DNA of 64,000 bases from Heliocidaris tuberculata (GCA_025618425.1 CM046844.1:11334058-11398057), one strand, 5' to 3'; positions 46,866 to 58,249 are shown, counted from the stretch's first letter. Notes: generated by a model from the sequence alone, not told the origin. Numbers and translations are program-made.

Positions 46866-47421
46866 TTTATGGTCTCGTTGAATAGATTCCTCCATCAAGC
46901 TTACTTCTGATTGGGCAATGATTTATCAAAGGAAGCAAATACCTCAGCTGGTCACAAATGGGAAGATTTACATTGCATGTTGTTTACATACCTCCGGATA
47001 GAAACATGAATGTGTTGTAAAGGTGTTATTGATCAGGGGTGAAACATGCTGGAGGAAATGAGTTTCCTAAATTACTTGGACAGTCAAGCTGTGCACTTTC
47101 ACCCACCTTTTTCTTAGAAAAAATAGGGCCAAATAATGTCCGTTCGAAGTTAAGTGCTGAGAGAATTAGTCGAGTGAAAGTTATGGCATGCTGTATAAAA
47201 GATAGATAGGTATATGACCTAGAATTAGGGATATCGCAGAAAGAGGATTGTCCAAAGGAGAGGATAAGAAATAGCACAAAGGACATGTAATGAAGAGATT
47301 GATACAGAAGGGACAAGAAAGATGGAAAGTAAAAAAACAAGCTTTCAAGAGCAAATGAAGGATAAAAATGGAGAAAGAGAGATAAATAGAAAGATATATA
47401 TAGATAGAGAGAGAGATAAAA
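46866..47421. other. Intronic spacer
   Basis: A short GATA/GA stretch at 47380-47418. Nothing else recognised. Confidence 0.4.
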
Positions 47422-47617
47422 GATGTGTTTACTAATTTTATGCATACTTTATGAACAAAAGTTTTTCTTGACAACTTAAAAACATAACAGCAACTAATGT
47501 ATGCAAAATAAATTCTACATATTGATGCCATTATGCATAGCAGATGCACTAAATAGTTGGTAACTAAGGATTCTGGAGAGAAACATGCATAAATTGAAAT
47601 ACATTAGTAAACAGGTC
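47422..47617. mobile_element. MITE family C, copy 2 (196 bp)
   Basis: Homologous to 33148-33364 along its length, with the same inverted ends (TGTTTACTAAT and ATTAGTAAACA). Confidence 0.65.
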
Positions 47618-48074
47618 TATTCCATCCAAGTCACTGTTCATTGCATTAGTAATCTCTGTAGGCTGAACAAGATTACTTTATGTGCCCATCATCAGGACCA
47701 ATATGCACAGCTGGTATACAGGTGCCTCTGTTTATTATCCTTCCTAATCGGTTACCGTGACACCAATTTTTAACTCCTACTCTTCCAATTTCTCCATTTC
47801 TACCGTAACATCTCTGTTATGAACAAGGACAAACTGTATATGCTGACCTTGTTCATTATTTCCTTTAAATCAGGAAAATAAAGCTGAATCATTGGGGATG
47901 GTCTCACACGCATGGAGGCATTATATTGTCTAAACACAGGGCATTCTTGAAATTATAAAAGGAGTTGGTTGGGATCGTACTGACATTTCTTCTCTAGTAC
48001 ATGTATACATGTTGTGTGTTAAGAGCCAGAAAGGTGATAACAATAATAATAATAAAATAATAAGCATTTTTAAA
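47618..48074. other. Intronic spacer with half of a hairpin repeat
   Basis: TTAAGAGCCAGAAAGGTGATAAC at about 48019-48041 looks like one arm of the dispersed hairpin family. It is followed by (AAT)n and then the LINE tail. Confidence 0.35.
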
Positions 48075-48656
48075 ATTTTTTAAAATTAATTAATTTATTT
48101 ATTGCAACCACGTAAAAATTTTAACACAGTTGGATTTTTACAATAAAAATTTGTTCCATCATACACTGAAATAATTAAAATATAAACACATAGGAAGCGA
48201 ACATTCATGAAATTATATCGCACCAGAAGACACAGATTTACATATTATAATAATAAATATAAAATGCATTTTATCACTCAGTTGGGTGACTGGCAAGTAA
48301 ACAGATGAACCCACCCAAGAGAATGCGAATTGCAAACAAATAATTTTAATTCACTATATCCAAGCAGACTTCAAAGGAATAAATAGAGAGAAAAGAGAGA
48401 GAGAAAGAGAGAGAGAAAGGGGGAGAGAGAGAAAGAGAGGGGAGAAACAGAGAGAGAGAGAGAGAGACGAAGAGTTGCAGGAAACAGGTAAAACGGGAGA
48501 TACAATGTAACAAATAGGTCTACTAAGGGGTAGATCATAAAAAATGGAGAAACAATACAATACAATACAACAAATAAATAAATGAATAAATAAAACAAAT
48601 TAAAACAAAAAAAAAACACAAAAAACAAAAAAAACAAAAAAAAAAAAAAACAAAAA

Positions 48657-48687
<31 letters not shown>

Positions 48688-48705
48688 CATGATTGTACTT
48701 ACTAA

Positions 48706-51147
48706 TTATTGTAAATTATACAAGCACCATGGAATGAAACTATTCTTGAATCTATTGGTTTTACACCTGGGTGGGTTCATCTGCCTACACTTTCTCAACT
48801 GGTATGATGTTTCTCTTTGCTTAGGAATCAAGTGGTTTAACTTATGTGAGGAACACTGCATCTGGGTAAAAAGTTGCCTACACATGGATTCCCTGCGGCT
48901 GAACAAAGACTCTAACTGTAAAACTTTCATGGCCTCACAATATGGTAATTGGGGGTATATAATTCGTAAAGATCTTTTTTGAATGGATTCAAATAAATCT
49001 GCCTGTTCCCTTGTCATGCCACCATGGAAGACTTGACAGGCATATTCCAAAACTGATCTTATGCATGTTTTATAAAATTTGCAAAGATCAGATGGGTTAA
49101 GACCAGACCTGCGCAATTGGACCAACAGATATAAACGTCTTGCAGCTTTAGAATATGTTTCCTCTACATGGGTGCTCCAAGTGAGCTTATCATTTATCCA
49201 CAATCCTAATAACTTTACTTGTTTAACCTGTTCAACGATTTCACCATTAATATTAATTTCATTAAAACCATCATTTTGATTAAAACATATTATCATTTCT
49301 TTTGTCTTGCGTGGGTTTATTTGCATATCATTATCACATGACCAAGAAACCAATTGATTTGCAGCAGTTTGAATGGATCCTACTTCACCAATCTTACATA
49401 CGTCATGTACTGTTGTATCATCAACATACTTTACAATGGGGAGTTGGCATTCTATATCTGAAACCATGATCATAAATAAAAGAGGTCCTAATTTGGTACC
49501 TTGTGGTATCCCACCATGTAACGGTAGCCAATCAGATATCGCAGTGTCCAGTTTTACTCGTTGCTGTCTACCACATAAGAATGAAGAAATCCATTCAATC
49601 AATTTAAAATGTATTTTCAATTTGTCCAATTTGTTTAACAATATATAATGGTTGATCCTATCAAATGCCTTTTTGTAATCTACCATCAATATTCTCACAG
49701 CCTGCTTTTTACCATCTGTTTCACAATACCAATGATGCAACATATTAATCAAAGCAAGAGTAGTAGATGAGCCAGGTGTGCTACCAAATTGGCTTGAGTC
49801 TACATGAGGGAGGTAAGCTCGCCACAACCATTTATATACAAAGCTTTCAAGTATTTTGGCTAGTATCGGTGTGAGAGATATTGGTCGTAGATCGTTAGCA
49901 ATAGACATGGGTGGCTTTACTTTGGGTATAGGGATAACATTAGCAGATTTCCACATTAGTGGTACACATCCTTGCGCTATTGAAGCATTGAATATGGAGC
50001 ATACAGGACCTGCAAGCAATAGTGAGAATTCTTTCAGAATCCATGTAGGGATTTGGTCTGGACCGGGTGCTTTCTTTGCATTAACAAGTCGTAGTTGTTT
50101 TTCAACTTCGTACTCATGTATGATAAATTCATCAGGAGTAACCACATCATATAAGTGTTCTGTAATAATTCTAGGCACAAGTGGTGGAAGATCTTGCGAA
50201 ACTGAAGCAAAATATGAATTTATCATACGAGCAAGATCAGTTTTGTTTCCGTTGGCATGGATTTGGATTAAATTGCTTAGTGGTTCATAAGTGACGTTTT
50301 GGCCAGTCAAGGATTTAACTTCATGCCACCAATTACGTGCCTGTGTTCCATTTTCATTATCAGTTAATTCATTTACCTTATTCTGGTAATAATTTTTACG
50401 AAGAGACTTTCTCAAACGATTAACACTATTTCTTAATGAATTATACATTGTCTTATCATTATCATGGAGAGCACTTTGGCGGCGCCTTATTAAATCACGA
50501 AATTGGTCAGTGACCCATGGATGTTCACTTTCAATACGAGTAACAAGCCTGACAGGAAAAAATCTATCGATTAATGATTGTACTACACATTCAAACATAT
50601 CATATTTTTCTTGGCATGGTAGTTTCGTATAAAGAGCAGTCCAATTCACAGATTGGAGTTCATGATCAAAAAGAGCTTTACCATTCTGACTAAACGACCT
50701 GATTTCTTGTATTCGCTTTCTAGATCTTGGCGCATTAAAGAACGGTTGTGGGGAACAGAGAACCACTTGATGATCTGACAAACCAAGAGAGGCTTCTACT
50801 TGGGGCTCTGTATAGTAATCGGCCATATTACAATAAATAAGATCCAATTTAGCGTTTAGGCGTGTGGGTTTAGTCACTAATTGTTTTAGTTTATAATTCC
50901 TCTTCAGTCTTTGGTCTGGCATTCTATTAAAATCTCCCATAAGAATAACACCTGCACCAGGATGGCGGGTTATAATTGTGTCCAAAGAAGTGAAAATATG
51001 CTGCAACATTTGATCCTGTTCCTGTTTATTGTTATGTGGTAGGTATATAGATCCAACAATGAGAGGGTTGAACTGTCGAGGCAATCGCTTTGGTTGTAAC
51101 TTCAGCCACACTGATTCGACGTGATCTTCCTGGAGCAAACCGGGATC
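48706..51147 (-). pseudogene. LINE polyprotein, main part: C-terminal endonuclease plus reverse transcriptase
   Basis: One long frame continues the endonuclease after the duplicated segment. It shows VILMGDFNRMPD and the catalytic-histidine block LGLSDHQVV (AP-endonuclease-like fold), then RT blocks KKAPGPDQIP, DLRPISLTP, motif A LMVDYKKAFDRINH, GGIPQGTKLGPLLF and catalytic KYVDD. The C-terminus is basic. The protein would nick target DNA and reverse-transcribe element RNA. The frame upstream of about 51147 is shifted relative to the endonuclease start, and the stretch encoded between about 51150 and 51279 in this frame is not endonuclease-like. It is therefore called a pseudogene although the RT part is intact. 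Confidence 0.85.
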
Positions 51148-52031
51148 GATGAATGTACGTAGCATGCTACACCTCCACCTGTGGTGTAATCCCGGTTGCA
51201 CCGGAAAGGGGGGTGATAGTTGTCCACAGTGAGTGAGCAGACTGGGATAGAAGACTGACACCAAGTCTCGGTGATACAAGCGACATCCACGTAGTTATCA
51301 TGTAGAATGACTGATAACTCATCAAGTTTTGGTATCAAGGATCTTGAATTAGTATTCATTAAAGTAGGCAGGTCCCATCTGTTAATCCCAATAGAAGTTA
51401 AATTTTGCTTTACTACTGATCTAAATTGTGTTGAGCAAGTTTTCCGTTGAGGCCTCCAATTAGTTATTATGACAGGTATGTTGCTGTACTTGCATCGTTT
51501 TTTCCCTCTATGAGTTTTGCGTTTTCGTTTAATACCTAATTCATGAATTCTATAAAGCACATCAATATCAAGATAACTGTCATTATGGGATCGATGAATG
51601 TACGTAGCATGCTACACCTCCACCTGTGGTGTAATCCCGGTTGCACCGGAAAGGGGGGTGATAGTTGTCCACAGTGAGGGAGCAGACTGGGATAGAAGAC
51701 TGACACCAAGTCTCGGTGATACAAGCGACATCCACGTAGTTATCATGTAGAATGACTGATAACTCATCAAGTTTTGGTATCAAGGATCTTGAATTAGTAT
51801 TCATTAAAGTAGGCAGGTCCCATCTGTTAATCCCAATAGAAGTTAAATTTTGCTTTACTACTGATCTAAATTGTGTTGAGCAAGTTTTCCGTTGAGGCCT
51901 CCAATTAGTTATTATGACAGGTATGTTGCTGTACTTGCATCGTTTTTTCCCTCTATGAGTTTTGCGTTTTCGTTTAATACCTAATTCATGAATTCTATAA
52001 AGCACATCAATATCAAGATAACTGTCATTAT
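51142..52031 (-). repeat. 445-bp tandem duplication inside the LINE endonuclease region
   Basis: Segment 51142-51586 is repeated at 51587-52031. I found one clear difference (GTGAGTGAG near 51228 versus GTGAGGGAG near 51673). The length is not a multiple of three, so the reading frame shifts. Both copies encode the same endonuclease block, including NTNSRSLIPKLDEL and TETW. Confidence 0.92.
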
Positions 52032-52359
52032 GGCATAGGGTTGGTTTGACATTAAAATTCCTGAGCGTATCATTGTCATAACGTATTCGTTTCTGGTTCG
52101 GTTCATGCTGTTGATTTTCATGGTGTGGTGGATTTGGGCCAGGGTTCCAATGTACATCTCCACAAATTGTAAGTGAAACTTGGAAGACTGATATGGAATT
52201 GCAATAGTACAATACGGGTGGGCCTACCAGTTTGTGTCGCTGTGGTGCTCTGTCCTTCCCATTCCCATAGTCAACACATGTAGTTGGAGTCCAAGAGGAA
52301 TGGGACTGGGTGCTTGCACACAAAAGTAACACAAAAGGCAACAGCTGCTTCCTATCCAT
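51583..52359 (-). pseudogene. LINE polyprotein, N-terminal part: leader, 2A-like motif and endonuclease start
   Basis: The 258-residue frame begins with a hydrophobic leader (LLPFVLLLCAS, residues 6-16). It then carries CGDVHWNPGP at 66-75, a basic Lys/Arg-rich stretch (about 128-142), and endonuclease motifs NTNSRSLIPKLDEL (187-200) and ITETW (214-218). It is cut off at SSIP by the internal duplication. D-V-x-x-N-P-G-P matches the core of 2A-like recoding peptides except that the usual Glu is His. 2A-like sequences are known at the N-termini of APE-type LINEs, including echinoid ones. Whether this variant is active is unknown. Confidence 0.75.
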
Positions 52360-52739
52360 TGTATATGGTGAGTGTTCATTGTTGTGCTAATGAGATTCCA
52401 TGGGAATGATGTGCTGTAGCAAAACATGGCTGTACCAATACTAGGCAATGGAGACCGAGGGAAAATCCAAAACTGATTCCTCACTGACTAAAAGCACATC
52501 CACCTGATTTCTGGCAGTCAATCCAAACATTTAGTACAAGAATGAAGAAATAATCACAAATCAAAAGGGGGAAAATATGAACTAAAACAGGAGCTCAAGT
52601 GGAGGGGCAACCGACTAGGCGCACACAACTCCTTAGTTGGCATAAATTTATATAGCGCAGCTACTAGGCAAAATATATTCAGCTGTGCTGATTCAGAGCT
52701 CCCTTTTACTTAATTCTACACACAAAAAAATAGATTATC

Positions 52740-52937
52740 TCAACCTAACAAATATGATTTTAACTTGGAGTTGAAGACATTGAGGGATGAAGAGCTTCGA
52801 ATTTCAATTGGCAGATTATTCCACAGTTTTGGGGCAGCAATGGAAAATGCATGGTCCCCGAGAGTGATTTTTGTTTTGCCATTGGGGAATTTGAAACAAT
52901 AATGTTTCTCTGGAACTGCGCAGGTTATGACTGTACA
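52740..52937 (-). pseudogene. C-terminal remnant of a third LINE reverse transcriptase
   Basis: The minus-strand frame of about 65 codons reads ...TLGDHAFSIAAPKLWNNLP and then IEIRSSSSLNVFNSKLKSYL, followed by a stop. This is the characteristic last block of CR1/L2/jockey-type LINE proteins. It is followed (52630-52730) by a 3' UTR-like stretch with TATATAGCGCAGC. The rest of that LINE is absent. The full-length LINE at 48075-52630 adjoins it. Confidence 0.75.
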
Positions 52938-53158
52938 TTAAAACCTACTTTATGCCCTTCTGGCTCTCAAAGGACGATATCTACAAAATATATTGAAAAG
53001 AGTTTGCAGAGATATCATTTCTTGGAGGATGTGAGATAATACCTTCTTGCTCTCAGTAGAGAATGAGGTGTAGGAAGGGGGTAACATAGTCAAAAAGGCT
53101 GCACACAGATGCCAAAAGCAATATAGGACTCATGTTGTGAAAGTTTTGTTCCCTATAA
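52938..53158. other. Spacer with half of a hairpin repeat
   Basis: CCCTTCTGGCTCTCAAAGGA at about 52954-52973 is one arm of the dispersed hairpin family without its partner nearby. Confidence 0.35.
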
Positions 53159-53557
53159 CCCTTTCGAGACAATAGACCACATTTTGTGGTTTGGTTTAAT
53201 AGCTTTTGATTGAGAACTCTAAAAAATATACCAGATACATTAAAAAAAAACAAAAATTTCTGCACACAGTATGTCCATCTTTGTTGCATGACCATATTGC
53301 ATTTGATGCCAGGAATTTTAAAAATGAGAATAAGCTTTAAAATCCTGAAATTGGCAATACATTGAGAGGTTCAAAATCATTGTTTTTTTATGGAATTGCA
53401 ATTTTTTTCAACTTTTCAACAAAACTGCTAACCATGTATATTCTTTTCAAAGACATTACACCTATAAGAACCATGCTGCATTGAAAGAAAAATATTGTTG
53501 CCAAATTAAGGAACAAAATATAAATTTAGCCCTTAAATAATTCCTGCCCTGAAAGGG
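53159..53557. mobile_element. TTAA-type MITE family B, copy 2 (399 bp), flanked by ATAA
   Basis: Collinear with 27982-28387 over its length. It is flanked by ATAA on both sides (53155-53158 and 53558-53561). The ends CCCTTTCGAGACA and, inverted, CCCTTTCAGGGCA are related. A 4-bp duplication is thus retained even though the site is not TTAA. Confidence 0.75.
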
Positions 53558-53561
53558 ATAA

Positions 53562-55300
53562 GCAAGAACATTCTTTATTGTGTGAATGCAATGAAACAAG
53601 TCTACATCTTCTATAGATAGCAGTGTATGAAATGAATAGTGTCTGAATGCTTTTGTCAGTAACAACTGCCGCATTTCTATGACAAATTTGTTCTCAGGCA
53701 ATCAGATGCAAGGATTTCAGTAGCTTATAACAGTTATTTCAACTTGTTATTAAAAGAAAGTTTTTATTCAATGAGTATCAGCAGGGCGGGGGGGGGGGGG
53801 GGGGGGGGTCACATTATAAACACATTATCAGTATTGAACTGTAGGCATAGCTTAAGATTTTGCATTTTGAATAACTTGGTATATATGGTAAAGACAAAAT
53901 GATAAATGACTTACGGCCGAGGAATAGTTATTAGAGAATTTTTATTTGAAAAACATATTCATAAAAAGCAGAAGAAGAAGAAAAGGAAGATTGTCATTTT
54001 AACAAATGGAGTACATTTGGTTTTAAAATAATTTTTTTTTTCAGAGAGCCCAACCTAAGCTGGCTCTTGCTTCCTTGTCAATGGGTCAGAGGATATGTTA
54101 GCCAAATTCAATTTCTGTTGTCCATATTCAGAGGCATATCACTTCTTGATGGACAAAGATCCATCCTAAATACAAAGGACATTCATTACTGTCAGACCTG
54201 ACAAGATGAAACAAAGCATAAACTTCGGACACCAGAACACGAAAAACGTCTCTGTTGTTTGCTTACCTGGTCACTTCCTTTGCCCATATTCTTAAAAATT
54301 TCATTACCTGGAAGAGAAAAAAAAATTAGTGGATTATTTCCTTAGGGAATGACCTATAACTTAATTTGAAATTTTCTCCTTGGTGTATCACCTGAGCGAT
54401 TCCTTTGCATTTCTCGTAGGGTTCATTTCATGAATAATGAGATCCTTTCCTTCAAATTGTACAATGGGATCAAGTTTCAGGTAGCCATTATTTGCTTTAG
54501 ATCTTGAATGTACATTTTTTTTTTCCTTTTCAAGGGGCACTGCCCTCAAGTTTTTATTAAAATCTGTTTACACATAAAAAAGTGCCTTGATTTTTGACAG
54601 ATTTATTGATTTGTTTTGTTGTTGTATGTTCAAGTGAAGCAGTTAAAATAAAAGACAGCGCTGAGGGCTCTCCACAAAGTGCCTTTTTAAATGAAACAAA
54701 AAGCCCTTGTGAAAAGCAGTGTGTGCTAATAACCCTGATTGAACTTAAGAAGTGGCACAACAAAAACGCACATATTTTTTCTGCTCTGCAGATATAAAAA
54801 AAAGAATGTGTATGCAGCTCATAGATATTTACAGTTATCAAATTTGCTAATTTGATGATATTGTGGTGCCTCTTTCTGCTTTCTTCATATAAAAGAAGAA
54901 TAGCTTTCATTACTATCATTTTAACATGATTTAGACAATTTTAGAGTAATGCCAGAGTTGATTCTAGGGCATTTTAAAGCAAGGTTTACCTACATTGGGT
55001 CATTATACGGTGATGACCCAGAAATGTTCACTTCAGTCGATTTGAGAGGGAGTTAGATCTAGGGTTTTCAGCTATCATTCAATATGCTTATATTTGGTTT
55101 ATAAAAATTGTCTTAGGTTTCAGTGGAGACTTCTGTCAAATCAATGTCAGGTGATGAAGTTTGTTTTGGGGTATTAACAATCATCTGTAAGGTGGTAGAG
55201 TGCTCTGGACATGTCGACCTCAAGCTGTTATGGAGAAGGGAATAATGCAGAAAGTACTTGAAATAATAGAGGGCATTTCACCTGGGAGAGATAAACAGCA
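53562..55300. other. Intronic stretch with a poly-G run
   Basis: A 21-base G run at 53788-53808. No gene or element recognised. Confidence 0.4.
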
Positions 55301-55470
55301 TTTAAGAGGGAAGAGAGAGGGTCAGAGAGAGGGAGAGAGAGAGAGAAAGAGAGATATGGAAAAAGTAAAAGAAAAAATGAAAATAAGACAGGCATAATAT
55401 CTAAATGGGAAGAGATAGAAAGGTAGAAAGAGAGAGAGAGAGGGGGGGGGGGGAGGGGGAAGAGATTAAT
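55301..55470. repeat. GA-rich microsatellite with poly-G run
   Basis: Imperfect (GA)n from about 55305, with a G run at 55442-55453. Confidence 0.85.
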
Positions 55471-57180
55471 CAAATGTCAAAATGTAGGAGAAGATATATT
55501 GCCAATGTATATAAACTAAGTATGAGAGAGAGAGAGTAAGAGAATCCTAATTTAAGCATCATTGAAGTATTCCAAGTATTCATGTATACATGTATTTTTC
55601 TTTTTAAAAAAAATGGTATAAAAATGATTTCTGGAGCAATTTAACGAAGCACATTTGGGTGATTCTGTGCAGTGTCTCATAGAACATATGACTTTTCACT
55701 AATGATAGCTGTACCAGAAATAAGCATCATTCAATGGTTATATCAAGAAATTCTTCAGTTTTGAATGAATATATGGATGAAAGACATATGTTGGACACAT
55801 TGCATGGAATCACATTTTTTCCTTTCAAAAGTACTGAAATCTTGGGATAGTATGTTTTTGAGTCATGTTCTAAATGACCGAGCTTACAAAACAACAGACT
55901 CAAAATAGAATGAAAGTGCTAAAGAGCAAGCACCACGTCTGCAGGGTTTCAAGTCCAGTTAGCACGTCTTTATGGATGCAGCTCCTCTCTTGATTATGGA
56001 ATGCTTGAGAGAAAGCCGAGTAAATATCACATGAAATATTTAAAAGGGTAAACCACTCCAGTCGTCGCATTAATGCTAGATCTTCGCCACGAAAACAAAG
56101 AGAAGGATCTTTAATGCAAAGTAGTCAATCATGAGGAAAAGGGTGCCTGAACTATGGAATTTGCTCAATAAAATGTCAAAATTTAAATCATGATGATGCT
56201 GGCTTTCACAACGCAGACGTTCTGTACTTTTAGTTCTCCCTAAAAGCTAAACCGCAGTTGGGGTAATGGAATTGGATCTTGAGGGAAACTGGCTCAAAGT
56301 AATCCTGGATCATTTATCATGCAGTACTAGCAGTAAATGGGTTGTTTTAGCCTAGAATATAACTAATGAATATTTCCTCAAAATCACATTCTCTGTGAAA
56401 AGGACAACTCAAGTTTGCACATGTATTATGTACCTGTGTTTGGGCAACCAGCTTGATTTCCTTATAGTTCTTTACCTATTATACAGCTATCATATCGTTT
56501 CTACCAAAGTCATGTGACTTATTTCATTTATTTGTAGTCTCAGACATTCAGTGTAAATTTCGCTTGATACTTCAAGAACTTGTTTTCCATCATCACCAGA
56601 ACTCACTATAACCTTTAACCCTCAAAGCACTGTGGTCTTTTTAATGTTGCTATGTTGCAAATGTTCCTCTCTGAACGTTGTGTTGTAGGATTCTCCAAGA
56701 ACGTTTTGTAAGTGTAAAGAAAGCTTTCCCCCTTAGGTAATATTCAACATTCATGGTATGAGAAATTCAGATACGATCATTTCATGATCTGAATGATCTC
56801 TTTGACAGAATAATTCATTTTACCCACTTTTTACAAAGAAACCCATTTCTGTTATCATGGGTGGAGGTGTCACTGCAATATTTGATATTTCACTGCAGAA
56901 AGCGTTTTTTTAATTGGCTTAATAATGTTACGTCAGGAGTCTTTATCTTCCTTACAAAACCTGTAATTATGTTTTGTTTGGTTCCTTCGTCATTCATGCT
57001 TCATTCTTAACAACCAAGCTACATTTGCAATATGTGATGAAAAAAGTTCCTTATACATTTTTTTCTCTAACATAATTATTTTGTACATTGCAATCAGACA
57101 TTTCCTCTTGCTAATCATAGAATCATTAAGAATATAAGCTACCTGTACAATGTTGTGTTTATATCAGAAGAGTCATTTTT
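55471..57180. other. Intronic stretch before the microexon
   Basis: No element or gene recognised. Confidence 0.4.
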
Positions 57181-57207
57181 TTTTCCTCTCTCTTTTTTTC
57201 TGTTCAG

Positions 57208-57246
57208 ATGCGAGCAAGGAATGTCCCTACGTTTCTACCTGGCGAG
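57208..57246 (+). CDS. LIM-protein microexon (39 nt) continuing the zinc finger
   Basis: It is preceded by a long polypyrimidine tract and CTGTTCAG, and followed by the consensus donor GTAAGT at 57247. Joined to the two bases left at 11095-11096, the frame reads Lys738-Cys739, then EQGMSLRFYLA, and ends two bases into the next codon; both junctions are phase 2. Cys739 falls exactly at C-x2-C from Cys736, as the LIM consensus requires for the second zinc site. The remaining ligands must come from a further exon, which I did not find before 64000. The exon is too short to be recognised without the upstream exon; this link rests on frame, splice signals and motif continuity. Confidence 0.82.
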
Positions 57247-57300
57247 GTAAGTCAATCTCTTTCTGTTTTTACTTGATTTTGTTTCGGGAGGCTTATATTA

Positions 57301-57428
57301 GGGGCCTGTAACATAAATAGATTAATCAATCTTACGATTGATATCAGTCATAGGTGTATGGCAAAGCATGTACTGAAGAGTTACAATTGATTGTAAGATT
57401 GATTGTATCTCTTTATGTTACAGGCCCC
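57301..57428. mobile_element. Palindromic MITE (128 bp) just downstream of the microexon
   Basis: GGGGCCTGTAACATAAA at the left end is exactly inverted at the right, and the inversion continues imperfectly for about 45 bp (AATCAATCTTAC... ). It starts 54 bp after the microexon donor. No target duplication was clear. Confidence 0.75.
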
Positions 57429-57482
57429 TGGATGGTAAGAAAGCAAGTATATTATTGTTGGTATTCCAAGGGAATCTACAGC

Positions 57483-57546
57483 TTGTAGTCCTATCAGAGG
57501 GACTGGGTAGTTGAGGGTGAATGTCTAACTGAAAAGCACTAGCTAG
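57483..57546 (-). mobile_element. SINE tail fragment
   Basis: TAGTCCTATCAGAGGGACT and the following segment to CACTAGC correspond to the body of the SINE at 31391-31545 in the same orientation. The tRNA-like head is missing. Confidence 0.45.
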
Positions 57547-58142
57547 TAGTGTGACTTGATATAGCTAGTACTGTGACTTGTGGACCCCTACATGGAAACC
57601 AGATTTTGCTGTTCGGGTGTTACTCCCAGTGAGAGGAAAAAATACAGGCTTTTAGTCAGGAGTGTGTCTAAGCATCTTTAAGATGCCCATTTCTTGTGGA
57701 AGATGCCTCATAATCTATTAAAATCCACATTACAATAGATTCCCTTTTTTGAACACCCTATTTTTCAGTATGTACTCCTGATTTTGAAATCCTAGCTAAA
57801 AGTCTGTCTCAAACTCCTATTGAGATCCCATCTTTAGACTATAGTGGTCTTATTTCATGGAATAAGCCATATAATGCACATCTATCATGCATGAACCAGC
57901 ATACTATATTAGTGGTCCATAAATAGAGCATCCCCCCTTGTCTCACATTAGGGAACTTGAACGTGATGTAGGGGTCTAAGTGATGCTAATGGTAGTTTAA
58001 AGTGGATAAGTAATAATGAAAATGTAGAGTGGCTCATTATTTTGGGTGAAGCAAGACTATATTGCCTTCGATATAAACCTTATCGCCCTTGTCTGCGACT
58101 TAGTCCATGTTGCATTGGCTACGTGTAAATGAAAGAAATCAG
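57547..58142. other. Intronic spacer
   Basis: Nothing recognised. Confidence 0.4.
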
Positions 58143-58249
58143 GGGGCTGTTTCACAAAGAGTTAAGTTGGACTTAAAGGCCGGAATTAACAAAGGTGGTT
58201 TCAATTCAGACCATGGTTTATGCAGATTTTGTGGTATAAATACACTTAA

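Larger units (their letters stand above)
48075..52630 (-). mobile_element. Nearly full-length APE-type LINE with internal duplication
   Basis: Antisense to the LIM gene. In element order it has a 5' region (to about 52630, boundary uncertain), a start codon at 52359, an endonuclease, a reverse transcriptase ending at 48706, then a 3' UTR with an A/T-rich part, a CT-rich tract (48380-48470) and a 3' end near GCAATAAAT (about 48090). A 445-bp tandem duplication and a frameshift disable it. The 3' UTR and last coding codons recur at 58478-59259 almost unchanged, which fixes the 3' boundary. Confidence 0.88.
11097..57207 (+). other. Giant intron (about 46.1 kb) of the LIM-protein gene
   Basis: It begins GTAAGT immediately after the first coding exon and ends at TTTTTTTCTGTTCAG before the microexon at 57208. 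Both junctions are phase 2, and joining them continues the LIM consensus. The intron is packed with minisatellites, MITEs, SINEs and LINEs listed separately. I found no other exon of the gene inside it, though a very short exon could be missed by eye. Confidence 0.8.

Noticed and set aside
48019..52973. The whole LINE inserted between two arms of one hairpin repeat
   Set aside because: Single arms do lie on each side, but a separate LINE remnant and about 300 bp of other sequence intervene on the right, so one event is not supported.
57760..57840. A further LIM exon after a TTTTTCAG near 57767
   Set aside because: The following sequence has no cysteine/histidine pattern completing the LIM domain and no matching donor in phase.
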